Origin: Aspergillus flavus
Lineage: Eukaryota; Ascomycota; Eurotiomycetes; Eurotiales; Aspergillaceae
Assembly (NCBI RefSeq): GCF_009017415.1
Contig: NC_092404.1
Coordinates: 1,984,001-2,048,000 of the forward strand
Direction: 5' to 3'
Length of the DNA: 64,000 nt
The translations under genes were made by a program, and so were the position numbers. The notes under the pieces were generated by a model, which saw nothing but the letters and a program-made list of their open reading frames with translations, had not been told where the DNA came from and made no database searches. Shown here piece by piece: positions 10,483 to 21,633 of the stretch; positions within the stretch are counted from its first letter, which is position 1; the number at the start of each line of letters is the position of its first letter.

Positions 10483-11141
10483 CGATCCCATATACTAGTT
10501 GTAAACATTTTACCATCATCTATGCATCTGCACGTCATTCTACCTGATAGACGATACTAAGAAAGACACCGTAAAGGCCAGATGACCTTCTATGTAGTCC
10601 CTAACGGTCTAGAACCTTTTGTCCGTTTCCAGATGAACATTTTGATTACTCCGATTCTTCGATCTTTGGATAGAGAAACCAAGGCCCGGCTATCGTTCAG
10701 TCTGAGATAATATATTACCATAGTTTATGTCTATTGGACATGTAACACCTAGAAAGTCACCTAGCACATACGATTGAAATGTGAAATGTCTGGTCTGCTA
10801 TCGTTCAGCCCTGCTCATGTTTCTGTTCTTCAAGGAAAGATCCAAAGCCAAGCCTTGGTTACACAATCTAGAGATTTCAGGTTTAGATGTTTTTCATGAC
10901 TATGTACTACAAGTCACCATCTCAGTTAGCGGAGAGGTTGCATTACTATCCATGCATAACGCCGATTCATACATGCAAGGTGAATCAGTCCACAGCCATA
11001 CCCTTATCCTGAGATATCATATTCGAAGAAAAATAAGTCAAAGCAATACACTCTAAGAGCCATACACCTAAACCACATATTCAAGAACATCTCACTAAAT
11101 ATCCTCTTCCCCATAAGCCATTCATCCAATATCTCAATATC

Positions 11142-11179
<38 letters not shown>

Positions 11180-11926
11180 TAAATCCAAGCACACGATGAG
11201 TCACGACAGATGCCGGTATTGTATAACAGACAGATAATCTATTCTGTCCCGATATGCCATGGTAGGACCTAGATATTTCGGACATGACTGGACTACAAAG
11301 GCGGGTTTCTCGGGATGATATCACGGAGGTTCAATGATTACTACTCACTAAGAAGTTGCGTGCAGATAGATATGGGTGGTCCACTTTTTCCAGGTCGAAG
11401 TCCAATTTTATTGCTATATCCCGCATCGGAACAAGAGACATTGTGAAAAGGATAGGAGGTGATGTAATAGTTCGGAATAGTATATCGAGCATCACAGTCA
11501 GTCGAAGAATGAATATTCTTTCCACGGCCGGATTGTACTTGATTCAAGTGTAAAACTCTTGAGGATTAAGGTAAGCTTGTAGCACAAAGTCATCTTCATA
11601 GCCTCGACTTCGGTATCCTTTAGACATTTAGTTTCGTGGCCATCCATTCGAGAAAGTCACCTTTAGTGCTCTTGGAAATGGAGGTTCCGAAGCTCTGTTT
11701 AGCTCTCTTAACTACTTAGAACAGGTCTATAGCCAGTCACGCGATATAGATTCTAGTGTATTACAAGCCTCCAGACTACACGACAATAATGGAAGAGTAC
11801 ATGGTAAATATTATGGTAAGGTCTAAAACAAAGGATACTTCATTTGCGTATCGTAAATCAAAAAGAATGCATTCAAAAAGAAAGTTGAGTGTTCCAGCAC
11901 GCAAATGTACGTGGCAAAAACAGAGG
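10483..11926. other. Intergenic, no gene seen
   Basis: About 1.4 kb between the secreted protein promoter and the 3' end of the multicopper oxidase gene. It contains a CAA microsatellite (listed separately). Open frames of up to about 100 codons have no recognisable domain. Confidence 0.5.
11143..11179 (+). repeat. (CAA)n microsatellite, about 12 units
   Basis: Uninterrupted CAA repeat of about 37 bases in non-coding DNA. Length variation between strains would be expected. Confidence 0.9.
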
Positions 11927-14112
11927 TCATCCTACGGGCCCATCTGCATTCTGCAGTCTCACCACTTCTGCCGCTGTAGGTAGCTCAGACCATACGTCGA
12001 TGCCATCAAGAAGGGCCAAGGCCATTCCGCCTTCCTGGTGCGTCGTGATATGACAATGAAGCAGCGAGGGGAATGGCCCGCTGACATGGTATCGGATCGC
12101 TATCCATACTCCACCGTCCAAGGCTGCGGTGAGGGTGTTCGTCACGAATGTATCCCGTAATGCGGGCTTGTTAAGGTAAAACAGGTCAGGTCTCTCGAGC
12201 ATTCCTTCGTAGACAGTCGACCAATTGAAGACGCCCATTCCATCCCCAATGATATAGGCGCGGTTGCCGTGCTTGTGAATGGGGTGGGGTGGATGGATGG
12301 GGTCCATTTCTGGGTCGGATATAATTTGGATGATAATGTCTACCCAGGTGTTGTTGAGTGTTTGGAGCGTGAAGTTTGATGGTATCACATCCAGTGGCTG
12401 TTTCTCGAACATGAGTGGTGTATCTGCTGTGACTTCAGGCTCGTACAGAACTCCGTTCCCTATAGACCATTGATACGAACTGTTCACACGTGTCATGTTG
12501 GTTTTCAGGGTAAGGTCCGCAAATGCCGGTGGCAGGGGAACATTGAACGCTGGGAGGTTCGTTGTGTAATTTAGGTGCCTTACGCTAGCAGATGTGTTCT
12601 GTCCCGCGTAGTCAATGTATCCCTTGGTCGTAGGGCCAATTTGTGCTTGCGGTCGAGTCCCATTCTCCGTCGTATTTGCTGCACGGTAGGAAAGGATAGC
12701 ATAGCCGCTTATGACCTGGTCGCCTCCATTGTCCGTAATTCGAATCGCATAATCTCCTGGTGTCTGGTTCAACTTGACAAGAGCCGAGTACCTAGCACCG
12801 TTGTACATTCCAACCATCTCGTACTGACGTGGTTCCACGAATTGACCGTCTACCTCATATATCCACATTGGATGGTTGTCTACCGAGAAAGTGGTTCCTT
12901 TTTGCGCTTGTGCCCCAATGAAGTTCAGACTCGCCCATCCGTCCTTCGCATCAACCTCGATTATAGGCACCCCACCATCCGACGGGGTGCAGTTGTTGTG
13001 CATTGAGGATGGGACAGCATCAGGCTTCTGGTTTGGCCAGCTTCCCTGAACATTGTGTAAACTGGGTACCAAGCATCTATTGACAAGTTAACCATAAGCA
13101 GTCTGTCAAACGTGTTGCTTCATTTCTGCGGTACGTACCCTCGGTCGGTCAGATTCGTCCCTTCCAGCACCAACGCGATCTGGGGGCCAATGAGTGATTG
13201 CATATACTCGGCTCCCGGGCAATAAACGGAACCTTTGCCGTTTACGAGGATACTGTCAACACAACTACACCGTGATTTAGCTCGCTGGTCTCGGATATCG
13301 CCTGCCGCACCTTCAAACTTACAAGAGATTCAAGCCCGAATCAATCTCGGCCTGAAAGTATTCCTTGGCGGTGAAATGAGTCCAGTCGGTTATTAGAACC
13401 AGGTTTGAGTTGGCTTCCGCATGCTGCATCTGGGCTACTTCGGTGGCATCTTGGGCGATCATCGAGTATGGCCGGGGAGTGTCGGGCTTGTGGCTGTAAA
13501 CGTGAGCTACGCTCGGTCAAGCGTGCGGCAGTCCTACCGAATATAAAGAGCTCCCACTTGCCCATCCTGCATCACATTTTTGAAGTGCGAATGGTACCTG
13601 CACTAGGTTAGCAGCTTAAGTAGAATATACCGCAAGACCACGAACCAGAACGTCCCTGCTGGGGAAGCTTTGAACTTGTATACGAAAGATGAATTCGGCT
13701 GAATGGGCGCTTGCGACAGCCCTGGGACACCGTCAGACCACGGAGCGGATTCCATTCTACATAATATTCTAATTAGTCGCGTTTCAGAAGGTGAGTATCG
13801 GCAGTATCTCACGATTGACCGTGCCAGTGGACTGTCGTATTGAACGGCATGTGATTGATGACATGTATCTAGGTCAAGCTTGTCAATGACTACCGTATGC
13901 AGGTTTGCCCGGTTTAGAAATACCTCGACATCGTCATCCTCGTCAAACACCAAGTCAGGCCCTGGATACTTCCCATTAGTGAGGATCATTTGGCGTGGGA
14001 CACCATCGGGGGAGCCAACGCCCCAGGTGAACTCTAGTGTCTCGCGGACCAGCTTGGCCTGCACTAGGCCGAGCCATATGAAGAAGGCTGTGACAGCCCT
14101 AAGAACAGACAT
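11927..14112 (-). CDS. Secreted multicopper oxidase, Abr1/laccase-like
   Basis: Seven exons (14112-13924, 13868-13813, 13756-13646, 13597-13538, 13493-13323, 13264-13139, 13076-11927) give 620 residues. A signal peptide covers about residues 1-19. All four copper-binding motifs are present: HWHG at 77-80, HSH at 121-123, HPPHPIHKHG from 499, and HCHITTHQEGGM from 578. The last supplies the type-1 Cys579 and its outer ligands, with Met589 as axial ligand. Cupredoxin domain 1 has the MESAPWSDGVPGLSQ and PAGTFWYHSH signatures. Such enzymes couple one-electron oxidation of phenols or metal ions to reduction of O2 to water. The sequence is closest in feel to the Abr1 (conidial pigment) ascomycete group, not to Fet3; this is from memory of motifs and should be tested by phylogeny. 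No pigment polyketide synthase is in the window. Confidence 0.9.
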
Positions 14113-14891
14113 CTGTCAAAGCCAGACCTCATTTACTGAATAGTGAGGTGTGAATTGGTAAAGTTGAGCTAGCCAACAACTCCAGTGCGACTAGCTTATC
14201 TTTAAGAATTTTATAAGTGGAAACTTGCAGTTTGATGTTTCCGGATGCGGAAGCGATCGATTGGCATTGTGGCTTTGGATTACTGGCATTTTCAAAGCAA
14301 AGATGCTAAAAAGCTCCGTGCTTAGAAAAAAGTTTGGACCTCGTCAGCTCCGTGGACTGATTGGTGGAAGTCACATTTACTCCATTGACTCCATCGAAAT
14401 AAGGTCTGCTTGGTATGGACCCCTTCTAGGGATGGTCGATACGAGCTCGAGCCCACAACACGACTTCAAAGAAACCAGTCGTCATTAAGCATTTCGTGGC
14501 GTCTCAGCTCATCCCACGGAGCTCGACGAAGGAAGGGGATTAGACCTATCGGTGAACGTATGAAAAAGTGGTCTCAGCTGGTTGGACCAGCACGTGGAGG
14601 AAACCAACCCCTTGCATTGGAGTGCCGAATGCGTCTCACGTTCAACTGGTCAGACAAGGGCCAAATACTTATGAATAGGTGCTCAGAAGAGAGGGAACCC
14701 AAAGAATGTCCCAGACAGGCGTCATATTCGCTAGGGCCGTAAAGCTATTCATGAGCAGAAATGCCGACGCTATGGCGAGCCATGTATCGAGAGAGCTTTT
14801 AGAAATGCACGAAAAAAACATCAAGGACCCTTACCGCAATATCAATGCTATATCAATTCTTTTCCGTCCACGGATGACCCCTTGCATATCC
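14113..14891. other. Intergenic, no gene seen
   Basis: About 780 bases holding the promoter of the multicopper oxidase and the 3' flank of the isochorismatase-like gene. Plus-strand open frames of up to 110 codons have unusual composition and no recognisable domain. Confidence 0.5.
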
Positions 14892-15464
14892 CTAGAGACG
14901 AGCTAACCACTCCTCGGATCCGACCACATCGGCCTGTTTTGCAATGACCTTTTTCATGAGGACATCGTGCACCTCTTGGTCTCGATCCAAACAGAGATCC
15001 TCGAGCACCGTCAACCCATAATCCAGATCCGCTGCCTGTCGAACCGTGGACAGAACTGCCCCACTAGTGATCAAACCAACCACGACGAGGTTCTCAATGC
15101 GGGAGCTGCGGAGGACCACATCAAGGTCGGAGCCTACAAAGGCGGACACCCGACGTTTCGTGGTTACAATGTCATTCTCGTGAGGCGCCACAGCAGGATG
15201 TAACTCCACGCTTTCATCGCCCTCGGTGTACTTGCCGGTAGGAATGACTCGTTGCGCCGAGGGATTGCGAGGGTGTAAGTCAGGGAAGTCACGGCGGAAG
15301 GCTGTTTTCACATGAATAATTTGGATGGACTTTTCTCGGGCGGCTTTGACCACAGAGGCGAGGCGGTCGATGTATGATTCTCTCTCTGGGGTCGAGTCGT
15401 CCAAGATCTGGCCCGTGACTCCTTTCTGGAGGTCGAGGACGAGGAAGGCGGTCTTCGACGCCAT
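14892..15464 (-). CDS. Isochorismatase-fold cysteine-hydrolase family protein lacking the usual Cys
   Basis: A single-exon gene of 190 residues, the normal length for the family. The fold markers are present: the first strand with catalytic Asp (FLVLDLQ, Asp11), the lysine motif TTKRRVSAF (Lys103), and the cis-peptide/nucleophile strand VGLITSGAVLSTVRQAADLDY. In cysteine hydrolases the residue after TSG is the nucleophilic Cys; here it is Ala136. The protein may therefore be a non-thiol enzyme like the true isochorismatases, or have lost catalysis. The sequence has no signal peptide and should be cytosolic. It lies about 180 bases downstream of the GNAT gene on the same strand. The substrate is unknown. 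Confidence 0.88.
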   Translation of the reverse strand: MASKTAFLVLDLQKGVTGQILDDSTPERESYIDRLASVVKAAREKSIQIIHVKTAFRRDFPDLHPRNPSAQRVIPTGKYTEGDESVELHPAVAPHENDIVTTKRRVSAFVGSDLDVVLRSSRIENLVVVGLITSGAVLSTVRQAADLDYGLTVLEDLCLDRDQEVHDVLMKKVIAKQADVVGSEEWLARL

Positions 15465-15647
15465 TGTGGTATGTTGTTTGGTTTGGGCCGGAAGAATCCA
15501 ATTGTTTGCTCCTGTGGAGTGTTTATTAAATACTTGTTCTGCTCCATCCCGGTCCCGCTGCTGTAACCGGTACCGGGTGGTGAATCCCCGGTTCCGCGTT
15601 TACTGAGCATGTCAAGTCCTATATCACAACCATGGGTGGATGACTAT

Positions 15648-16370
15648 CTATAGAGACCCCAAAACACCCTCCCGAATATCCTCCAACCCCCTCCTCTGTT
15701 TCCCACTCTCATCAAAATTCCCCGGATGCAACCACCCCTCCAATCCCCCCTTCACCCCCCGCTCCCACTCCCCCTTCAGCAACGAAAACCACGCCGTATC
15801 CCGATTCCTTCCCTTCACAACCATATGCTCCCTAAACACCCCCTCAAAGACAAACCCCAACCGTCTCGCAGCCCGCTTACTCCCCTCATTGAGGGCATTA
15901 CACTTCCACTCCACCCGCCGATACCCCAGCTCCTCGAAGGCATACCGCAGTAACAAATACACCGCCTCCGTAGCGCCCGTCGTACGCTGCAGTTCCGGGG
16001 CGAAGAGCACGTGCCCGATTTCGACGCGGAGGTGCTCCGGCACAATGCTCATGAGCGTGATCCAGCCTTGGGGTTTCTGGGTGCGGTTGTCGAAGATCGT
16101 GTAGAAGAAGGGGTCTTTGCTCGTGGTCTTTTTCTGGATGGAGGTTTTGAAGTCGGTATATGTGTCTTCTGGGTAGGGTCCTTCGGGGAGGTAGGTCCAG
16201 ACTGCGGTCTTTTTGGGATCGGTGGTACCGCCGACAATATTCCAGAGGCCCTGGGTGTAAGATTCTTGGATGGGGTGTAGCGTTATTGTCCGGCCAACGA
16301 GGGGTTGGGGAGCTGGTGGTTGTGCTGGGGGGAGGAGGACTTCTGCTCCTGGGGGTGGGTTGGTAGTCAT
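15648..16370 (-). CDS. GNAT-family N-acetyltransferase (RimJ/RimL-like)
   Basis: A single-exon gene of 240 residues. The order of motifs fits the RimJ/RimL type GNAT fold. It starts with VGRTITLHPI and an aromatic stretch (WTYLPEGPYPEDTYTDF), followed by the central strand pair GWITLMSIVPEHLRVEIGHVLFAPELQRTTGATEA and then the ELGYRRVEWKCNALNEGSKRAARRLGFVFEG block that closes the acetyl-CoA site. The acceptor could be a protein N-terminus or a small amine; fungal members are often annotated as acting on toxic small molecules, but this sequence does not tell. The proline-rich first 25 residues are probably disordered. Confidence 0.88.
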   Translation of the reverse strand: MTTNPPPGAEVLLPPAQPPAPQPLVGRTITLHPIQESYTQGLWNIVGGTTDPKKTAVWTYLPEGPYPEDTYTDFKTSIQKKTTSKDPFFYTIFDNRTQKPQGWITLMSIVPEHLRVEIGHVLFAPELQRTTGATEAVYLLLRYAFEELGYRRVEWKCNALNEGSKRAARRLGFVFEGVFREHMVVKGRNRDTAWFSLLKGEWERGVKGGLEGWLHPGNFDESGKQRRGLEDIREGVLGSL

Positions 16371-16816
16371 TTTGTTTAGTTGTAGTAGTGGTTATGGTTG
16401 TAGGTGTGTTGATGTGGGAGGTTGTAAAGTGTGTGAGTGAGGTAGATCTGTTCGAGTGGTGGTTCAATATATGCTATTGTATCTGAGTCATTGTTTAGTT
16501 ATGTAAATAAAGTAAACTAGTGGAATCGCCGAGGTGCGTCATTCCCGTACCTTATTTCCCTATCTATCGAGATCGTGATAGGACTTTTGTCCCCGAGCCC
16601 CATGTGGGGTTTTACCAGGTTCTTACTGGACTGATTGACTGCGGTTGAACCATAGGTTTGGGTCTACTTGCAATTAGGGCTGTAGTTTAGTTTAGTTGCA
16701 ATGGAATCTCGGATTCAGTTTACTTGTCGGGCACAGTGTGTCTCGCCGTGCTTCATATTGAACTATCGTATTCATTATCATCATTACTCGATCATCCTAA
16801 AACGTTACGACACCAC
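16371..16816. other. Intergenic, no gene seen
   Basis: About 450 bases. The left part is the GNAT promoter and the right part the 3' flank of the beta-glucanase gene. No open frame or motif of note. Confidence 0.5.
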
Positions 16817-18142
16817 CTAGCTGCTTCGACCTTTACAGACATCCTCCCGAAACACTGCGTTGAGATCGGTCGGGATCACTCCCGCTTTGACTCCATCTAC
16901 AATGGTCAGCTCGACGTTTGCCAAAACCCAGATAGATACGTACCGCGATAAGACCACCGATACTCGTCCAGCTGAGTCTTCCATGTCCAAAAGATCCACC
17001 CCTGATGTTGTTCATAGTTCTGCACCTGCGCGGCAAACCACTTCTGGTAAAAGTCTAGGTTAGAATACGGCTTCCAGTCGGCTGTCTCTTGTACGTTATC
17101 GGGGACCCCCAAGCTCCACTCGCCGATGATAGCGGGCCAGTTGGTCGCCACGTTGTCGTTACACGAGGTCTTGATGTAGCTATCTTTGGACACCTCCACT
17201 CGAGGATCCCATTTGAGATAGCGGTGGTTGTCGTAGGCAGCGTAGTAGTCGTCCGTCAGGTGCTCGTGGGGGTCCCCGGCGCCCCAGGCGCCGTCCATCA
17301 TCTGGATATGCAGGTAGTCTTTTCGGTCGATGCTCAGCGCTCCTTCCACTTTGCGAATGGACTGTTGTTCAGGTATCTCAGTAGGACAGTGTCTACACAA
17401 CTCAATAAAGCACACTCACGTGGAAAGCATTGGGGTAATAGTTTGAGCGCAACGTAGTTGTCACCTGGGGATTCTGCACCGGCTCGTTGACGACCTCCAA
17501 CATGCCCACGTTCCGGAAATTGTGCAGGGTATGGACCTTGATCGTCATCCACTCGAGAAACTCAAGTGCCCGTTGGTACTGAAAATCCACATAGAATCCA
17601 GGCGTATCGGCGAACTGGCCCGTAAAGGCGTTCTTCGCAACCTGGGCGCCAGGGGCCCCGTGCAGGTCAATAATGATGTACAGACCAGCATCACTGGCCC
17701 ACCCGCACAGCTTCTCGAGATACGCAAACCCGCCGTGTGGAAAGTACTCGCTGTCGTGATAGATGAGATCCTCGTTCATCCAGTAGCCGACGGGTATGCG
17801 AATCGTGTTCAGACCGTAGCTTCGTATCTCTTTGATGTCCTCCTTGGTAATCCATGAGTCCCAATGCTTGGCAAAGGCCTTGTTAGCTGCATCCTGACCC
17901 AACTTCATCACACAGTCAAATTCGGATTCCTGCCCTTCACAGCCAAGCTCGGACCAGGCTTTCGTAGCGATCCAGGGTTCGAACACGAACTGCGAGCCCA
18001 AGTTCACCCCCCGAATCTTCCCGTGCGAGGCTTTGAAGAGATCGGTTCCATTACTAGAGGTGATTGTCTTGTCGGTTGTTGGAAGCCAGGCAACAGTTAG
18101 GGTTGCCAGGGTATTCAAAACCGCTAGCCTGGTGACTTTCAT
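16817..18142 (-). CDS. exgB: Secreted GH5 glucan endo-1,6-beta-glucosidase
   Basis: Three exons (18142-17420, 17361-16944, 16896-16817) give 406 residues. The start at 18142 opens a signal peptide ([20 protein letters not shown]); a further in-frame ATG lies 28 codons upstream but would spoil it. GH5 signatures are in order: [40 protein letters not shown], the acid/base MLEVVNEP (Glu220), [14 protein letters not shown], and the nucleophile strand [10 protein letters not shown] (Glu322). [17 protein letters not shown] follows near the C-terminus. The length and these blocks match the Aspergillus exgB group, which cleaves beta-1,6-glucan in fungal walls; exgA-type exo-1,3-glucanases are the main alternative. 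Roles in wall remodelling or attack on other fungi are known for the family. Confidence 0.9.
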
Positions 18143-19501
18143 GGTTGTGACTCGAAAACAGCATCGGTCCTCTATGAAACACGCCCAGAAAACAAAAAGT
18201 ACGCAATGCGGAGATAAAATATCCACAGTTCTATGAGGGGTGATCCCCCGTGGCCAGCATCACTTCAACGAGAAGTAGCCTCCAGTTCCATCATTGATGA
18301 ACGATCTGAAAGGGAAAGAAAGTAAATCTTGGAACACAAGACTCTTGCGAAACATGATTGGACCTAATACTATCCGCGTTATGTAGGAGGCCTGCTGAGA
18401 ATGTGTCTGACTCGCTACGAGCGATTCATCGACTTAGGGTTTAGTTTGAGTATGCGTCCTGGGCGCAACTGCCGCAGGGGAGGCGGGGGCTAGGGATAAG
18501 AATGTGTCAATCGGGTACATTCCCCATAGGCCAGATCCAAACAATAACAATGGCCCCGTGTATTTCCAATGTGATAGGGGGGGTTTCACGGTCCTGGACT
18601 GTCATCGTCGGGTATCGAGTACCGTGAACTAACAGCCGAAAGGGCCGAACTAAGCCCTGTGCCTTGAAACTAAAAGGAATCGTCAACTTAGCGGTCTTTT
18701 CCGTAGCCAATGAATCCTGAGGGTCCTTACCCAGTGTCATTTCGCTTGTGAAAGTCCAGCGAAAAACTCTAGACAAATTTAGAAATCCGTGTAAACTCTG
18801 CGCAACCGAAACGAACAGTCGTTTTCCTGAATGCTCGTTTACACTCCCACGTCCATTCACCGCATACCATTCTTATCGGGTATAATTTCCGGAATGCCTC
18901 CACAACTTTTGTGAACGCGTCGTGGGTAAAGAATGGGCAAGATCAAGATACCAGGAATCCTCGAGGCAAGAGATAGTGCCATTCCCCCTTGTCGATACCA
19001 ATCTCCACGAACGCAATCCCCGCTTCATGGCCCATTCTGGCGACGGATTCAGGACTCAGAAGCGTACTTTCAATCATGCGCGATCGAAAGAGATAGACTT
19101 TACGATCCCGCAAAGTGTAAACCTGCGCCACAGCATAGCTATGCGTCCCTCTCCTATATCATCAGGCTGGGTCACGCCAAAGCTTGCTCGTATGGAATCC
19201 AATTGAACTCCCGCCCGAGGGATCTTCACTCGCATAGTGAACTTTATGCCGCTGCTCGTACGGATTAGACCCCCTGGATGAAAATGCGGGAAAATAACGG
19301 TTCCCTCCGTACTTCAAGCTCATTCGAGAGAGTAATATCACCTTGTCTGCCTTCTCCAGCGATTGTACAAGAATGGAGGCCCCTAGAAACTGTACCATAC
19401 TTTGCAGAGTGAAAGAAAGTGGATATGGTTAGAGTGGGGAGGGGGATCAATTAGTGAACTCAAAGTGTCAGAGGACTCCGGCACTTTTTTCCGACAGTTT
19501 G

Positions 19502-19540
19502 AGAGTCGATCTATCATGCCTTCCATGATAGATCGACTCT
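19502..19540. repeat. Perfect 17-bp inverted repeat with 5-base loop
   Basis: The arms 19502-19518 and 19524-19540 are exact reverse complements, AGAGTCGATCTATCATG and its complement, with loop CCTTC. It lies in non-coding DNA and belongs to no recognised gene or terminator. Confidence 0.9.
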
Positions 19541-21112
19541 TAGGTCCTATTGATACCAAAAAATGATTCAGATCAGTGTTATATAACCAAGGGAATACTG
19601 AGATATAACTACTGTAGTGCGTAACACCAACATCCGTCACGATAGGTAGAAGTGACTTTGATCGATTATGATTACGGACATGTCTACATGGGTCAGGCTC
19701 CCTCATCGATGCAGTTGTGCGACGCCATATTCTTGCTGTCTTTCGCTGCCGCCTGCGTTCTCTCGAGAGGGATTATCTGGGAGCCCGCCGAGGGTACCTA
19801 GAGTAGTCAACATTAGCCCCTCCTCCAGCTGCGCTATCACCAACTGCAACAGTGTTTTGATTCATTCATTCCACCGTTGGCGGGATCGTCATTGCTGCGC
19901 TTATTACGGTCGGGCTCTGGAAAAGGCGTCCATGTCCTGAAACCAACTAGAAATCGGGCATTGAACTGCTGGTGAAAGACGCTTGCACTAAGGTGGCCCT
20001 ATGTCCACAGTAGTACCTAGACGGATTCCATGGCTCATCTGCTGTGCTCTGTCCGTGTTGGTGTTTGGCCAATTGGGCCCGACCAACAACGGCAGAATCA
20101 TACCACCCATGGCTCAAGCCAAGCTCGTGTTTCCCATTTGTATCCGTGCGTTCGGTCCTCCATCATCCCCTGGAAACGTGTCATCGTCAAGAGGACACTA
20201 GAAAGGGTCGGTTTCAGCATCTGAGTCGACAGTCCCTGTCTGGATTGCCTGATCAATCCTTCGTGGTTGGGATTAGAATGCATCTGGCTGGTGGATTCCC
20301 CCCTCCAGGCTCCAGCTCCCATGTGCGACCATTCTCCGAGTACGCTGACAGGAGAAACCGATCTCGGTCGTTGGATTGAGCGGTGGTTCAGGGAATTGGG
20401 CGAAGTCCGGAGCTGGTATAACCGGTTTTCTTCACAGTCAAAGGCTATATATTTGTCGATCTGGTTCCGAAACGGAAACCCCACAAGCGGAGCCTCATGT
20501 TTGCTGAAGCCTCATGATGAGGTTGATGCGTTTCCCGCCCCTCGGCTCCGAGGCGGTTTTGTATGGCCGTGGGGAGGAAATCTCCGAGACTGTCTCAACT
20601 GTACTTCGGCAAGACAGTTGTGGAGGATACACCTTCGATGCGCTACGAAGTAATCCTGTTTATTATTCTTTTTTTTTATTATTATCTTGGACCCCTTTTG
20701 CCACTATCCCGGTATTCCGGACATAGACGTTCGGAAGTGGTGCCCTCGACCGTAAAGGGAAAGTCTAAAGCGAGCTTAGATCACCACTCATTATTATTAA
20801 CTATTGGAATCGGTGCATGTACGTACCCTCTCAACTAGGAAATATCGCAATTTCAGGTGTCGTCACACGAGAGAGGGTCAAAGAAAAAATAGATTGGGCT
20901 CATATGAAACGAAGACTGCGGGTGCGCAACATATGACGGGGAATACGATGTAGTATTCATTTCACAGAAGGATGGATGAGGAGTAAGGGAGAGGGAGAAT
21001 GAATGCCCTGCCACAGCATCGCGATAGGGCACGAATGACCGAAAGTGGATTTGCTTCAACTACAGTACACCGATTGAGTTTCGACCTCAGGCCATAACCA
21101 CGGACGGCCTTC

Positions 21113-21136
21113 GGCCGAAGCGGCTTTGCTTCGGCC
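21113..21136. repeat. GC-rich 9-bp hairpin
   Basis: GGCCGAAGC (21113-21121) and GCTTCGGCC (21128-21136) pair across a 6-base loop. The left arm also overlaps a second small palindrome, GGCCTTCGGCC (21106-21116 region). It is about 500 bases downstream of the Zn2Cys6 gene stop, beyond a typical 3' UTR. Its function is unknown. Confidence 0.75.
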
Positions 21137-21633
21137 ACGTGCGATTGGGGTCCGGCTCATCTCCATCCCAAAACATAGCCCCAAACATTTTCGTGAAAGA
21201 GGATCTCAATCTCCGACGCCCTAGAGCTCGGGTGCCCCGGTAAGCTACAAATACCGCTCCATGCCTATTCCTCCCCTCCCACTCTCAGACACCACTCGGT
21301 TTCCAATCCCTTTTGCGACGCGACGGTCGTGAGGCTGTCAACCTCGCTCTCACCGTCAACCTCCAGATCACACGGCGAGGGCCACCACAATGAAAAATAT
21401 GCCCCTCGTCCGAGGATCGCCTATGTCCAGAATGATTGTGGCAAACGTGTATCTTGCCAAAACAACCTAACCCGAAATTTCCAGCTCTATCGAAAGCGTT
21501 CCTTTCCAGCGGGTATACAGAATTCTCGGTATTCACAGCGGCTCCAATTATATGCCCACGGATCATAGCGGGCGGCAGCCCTCGTGTCAGATCCACAATG
21601 GAGGGGTTGGGGAACTATGTTGGTTACAATGAC

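Larger units (their letters stand above)
18143..21633. other. Long gene-poor stretch (3.5 kb)
   Basis: No gene could be supported in 3.5 kb. Fragments on the plus strand look faintly protein-like: a signal-peptide-like start near 19698 (MQLCDAIFLLSFAAACVL), a membrane-helix-like piece near 19872 (GGIVIAALITVGLW) and a second signal-like start at 20001. Stops separate them and no consensus introns connect them, so they may be remains of a secreted or membrane protein gene, or chance. Two hairpins are listed separately. The left end carries the exgB promoter. Confidence 0.45.

Noticed and set aside
15898..16467. 189-codon minus-strand open frame overlapping the GNAT gene
   Set aside because: Thr/Pro/Arg-rich out-of-frame reading of the acetyltransferase. 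The GNAT motifs are only in the other frame.
18143..18226. Upstream in-frame ATG of the exgB gene
   Set aside because: It would add 28 residues rich in Cys and Phe before the signal peptide and prevent normal secretion; the ATG at 18142 matches family starts.
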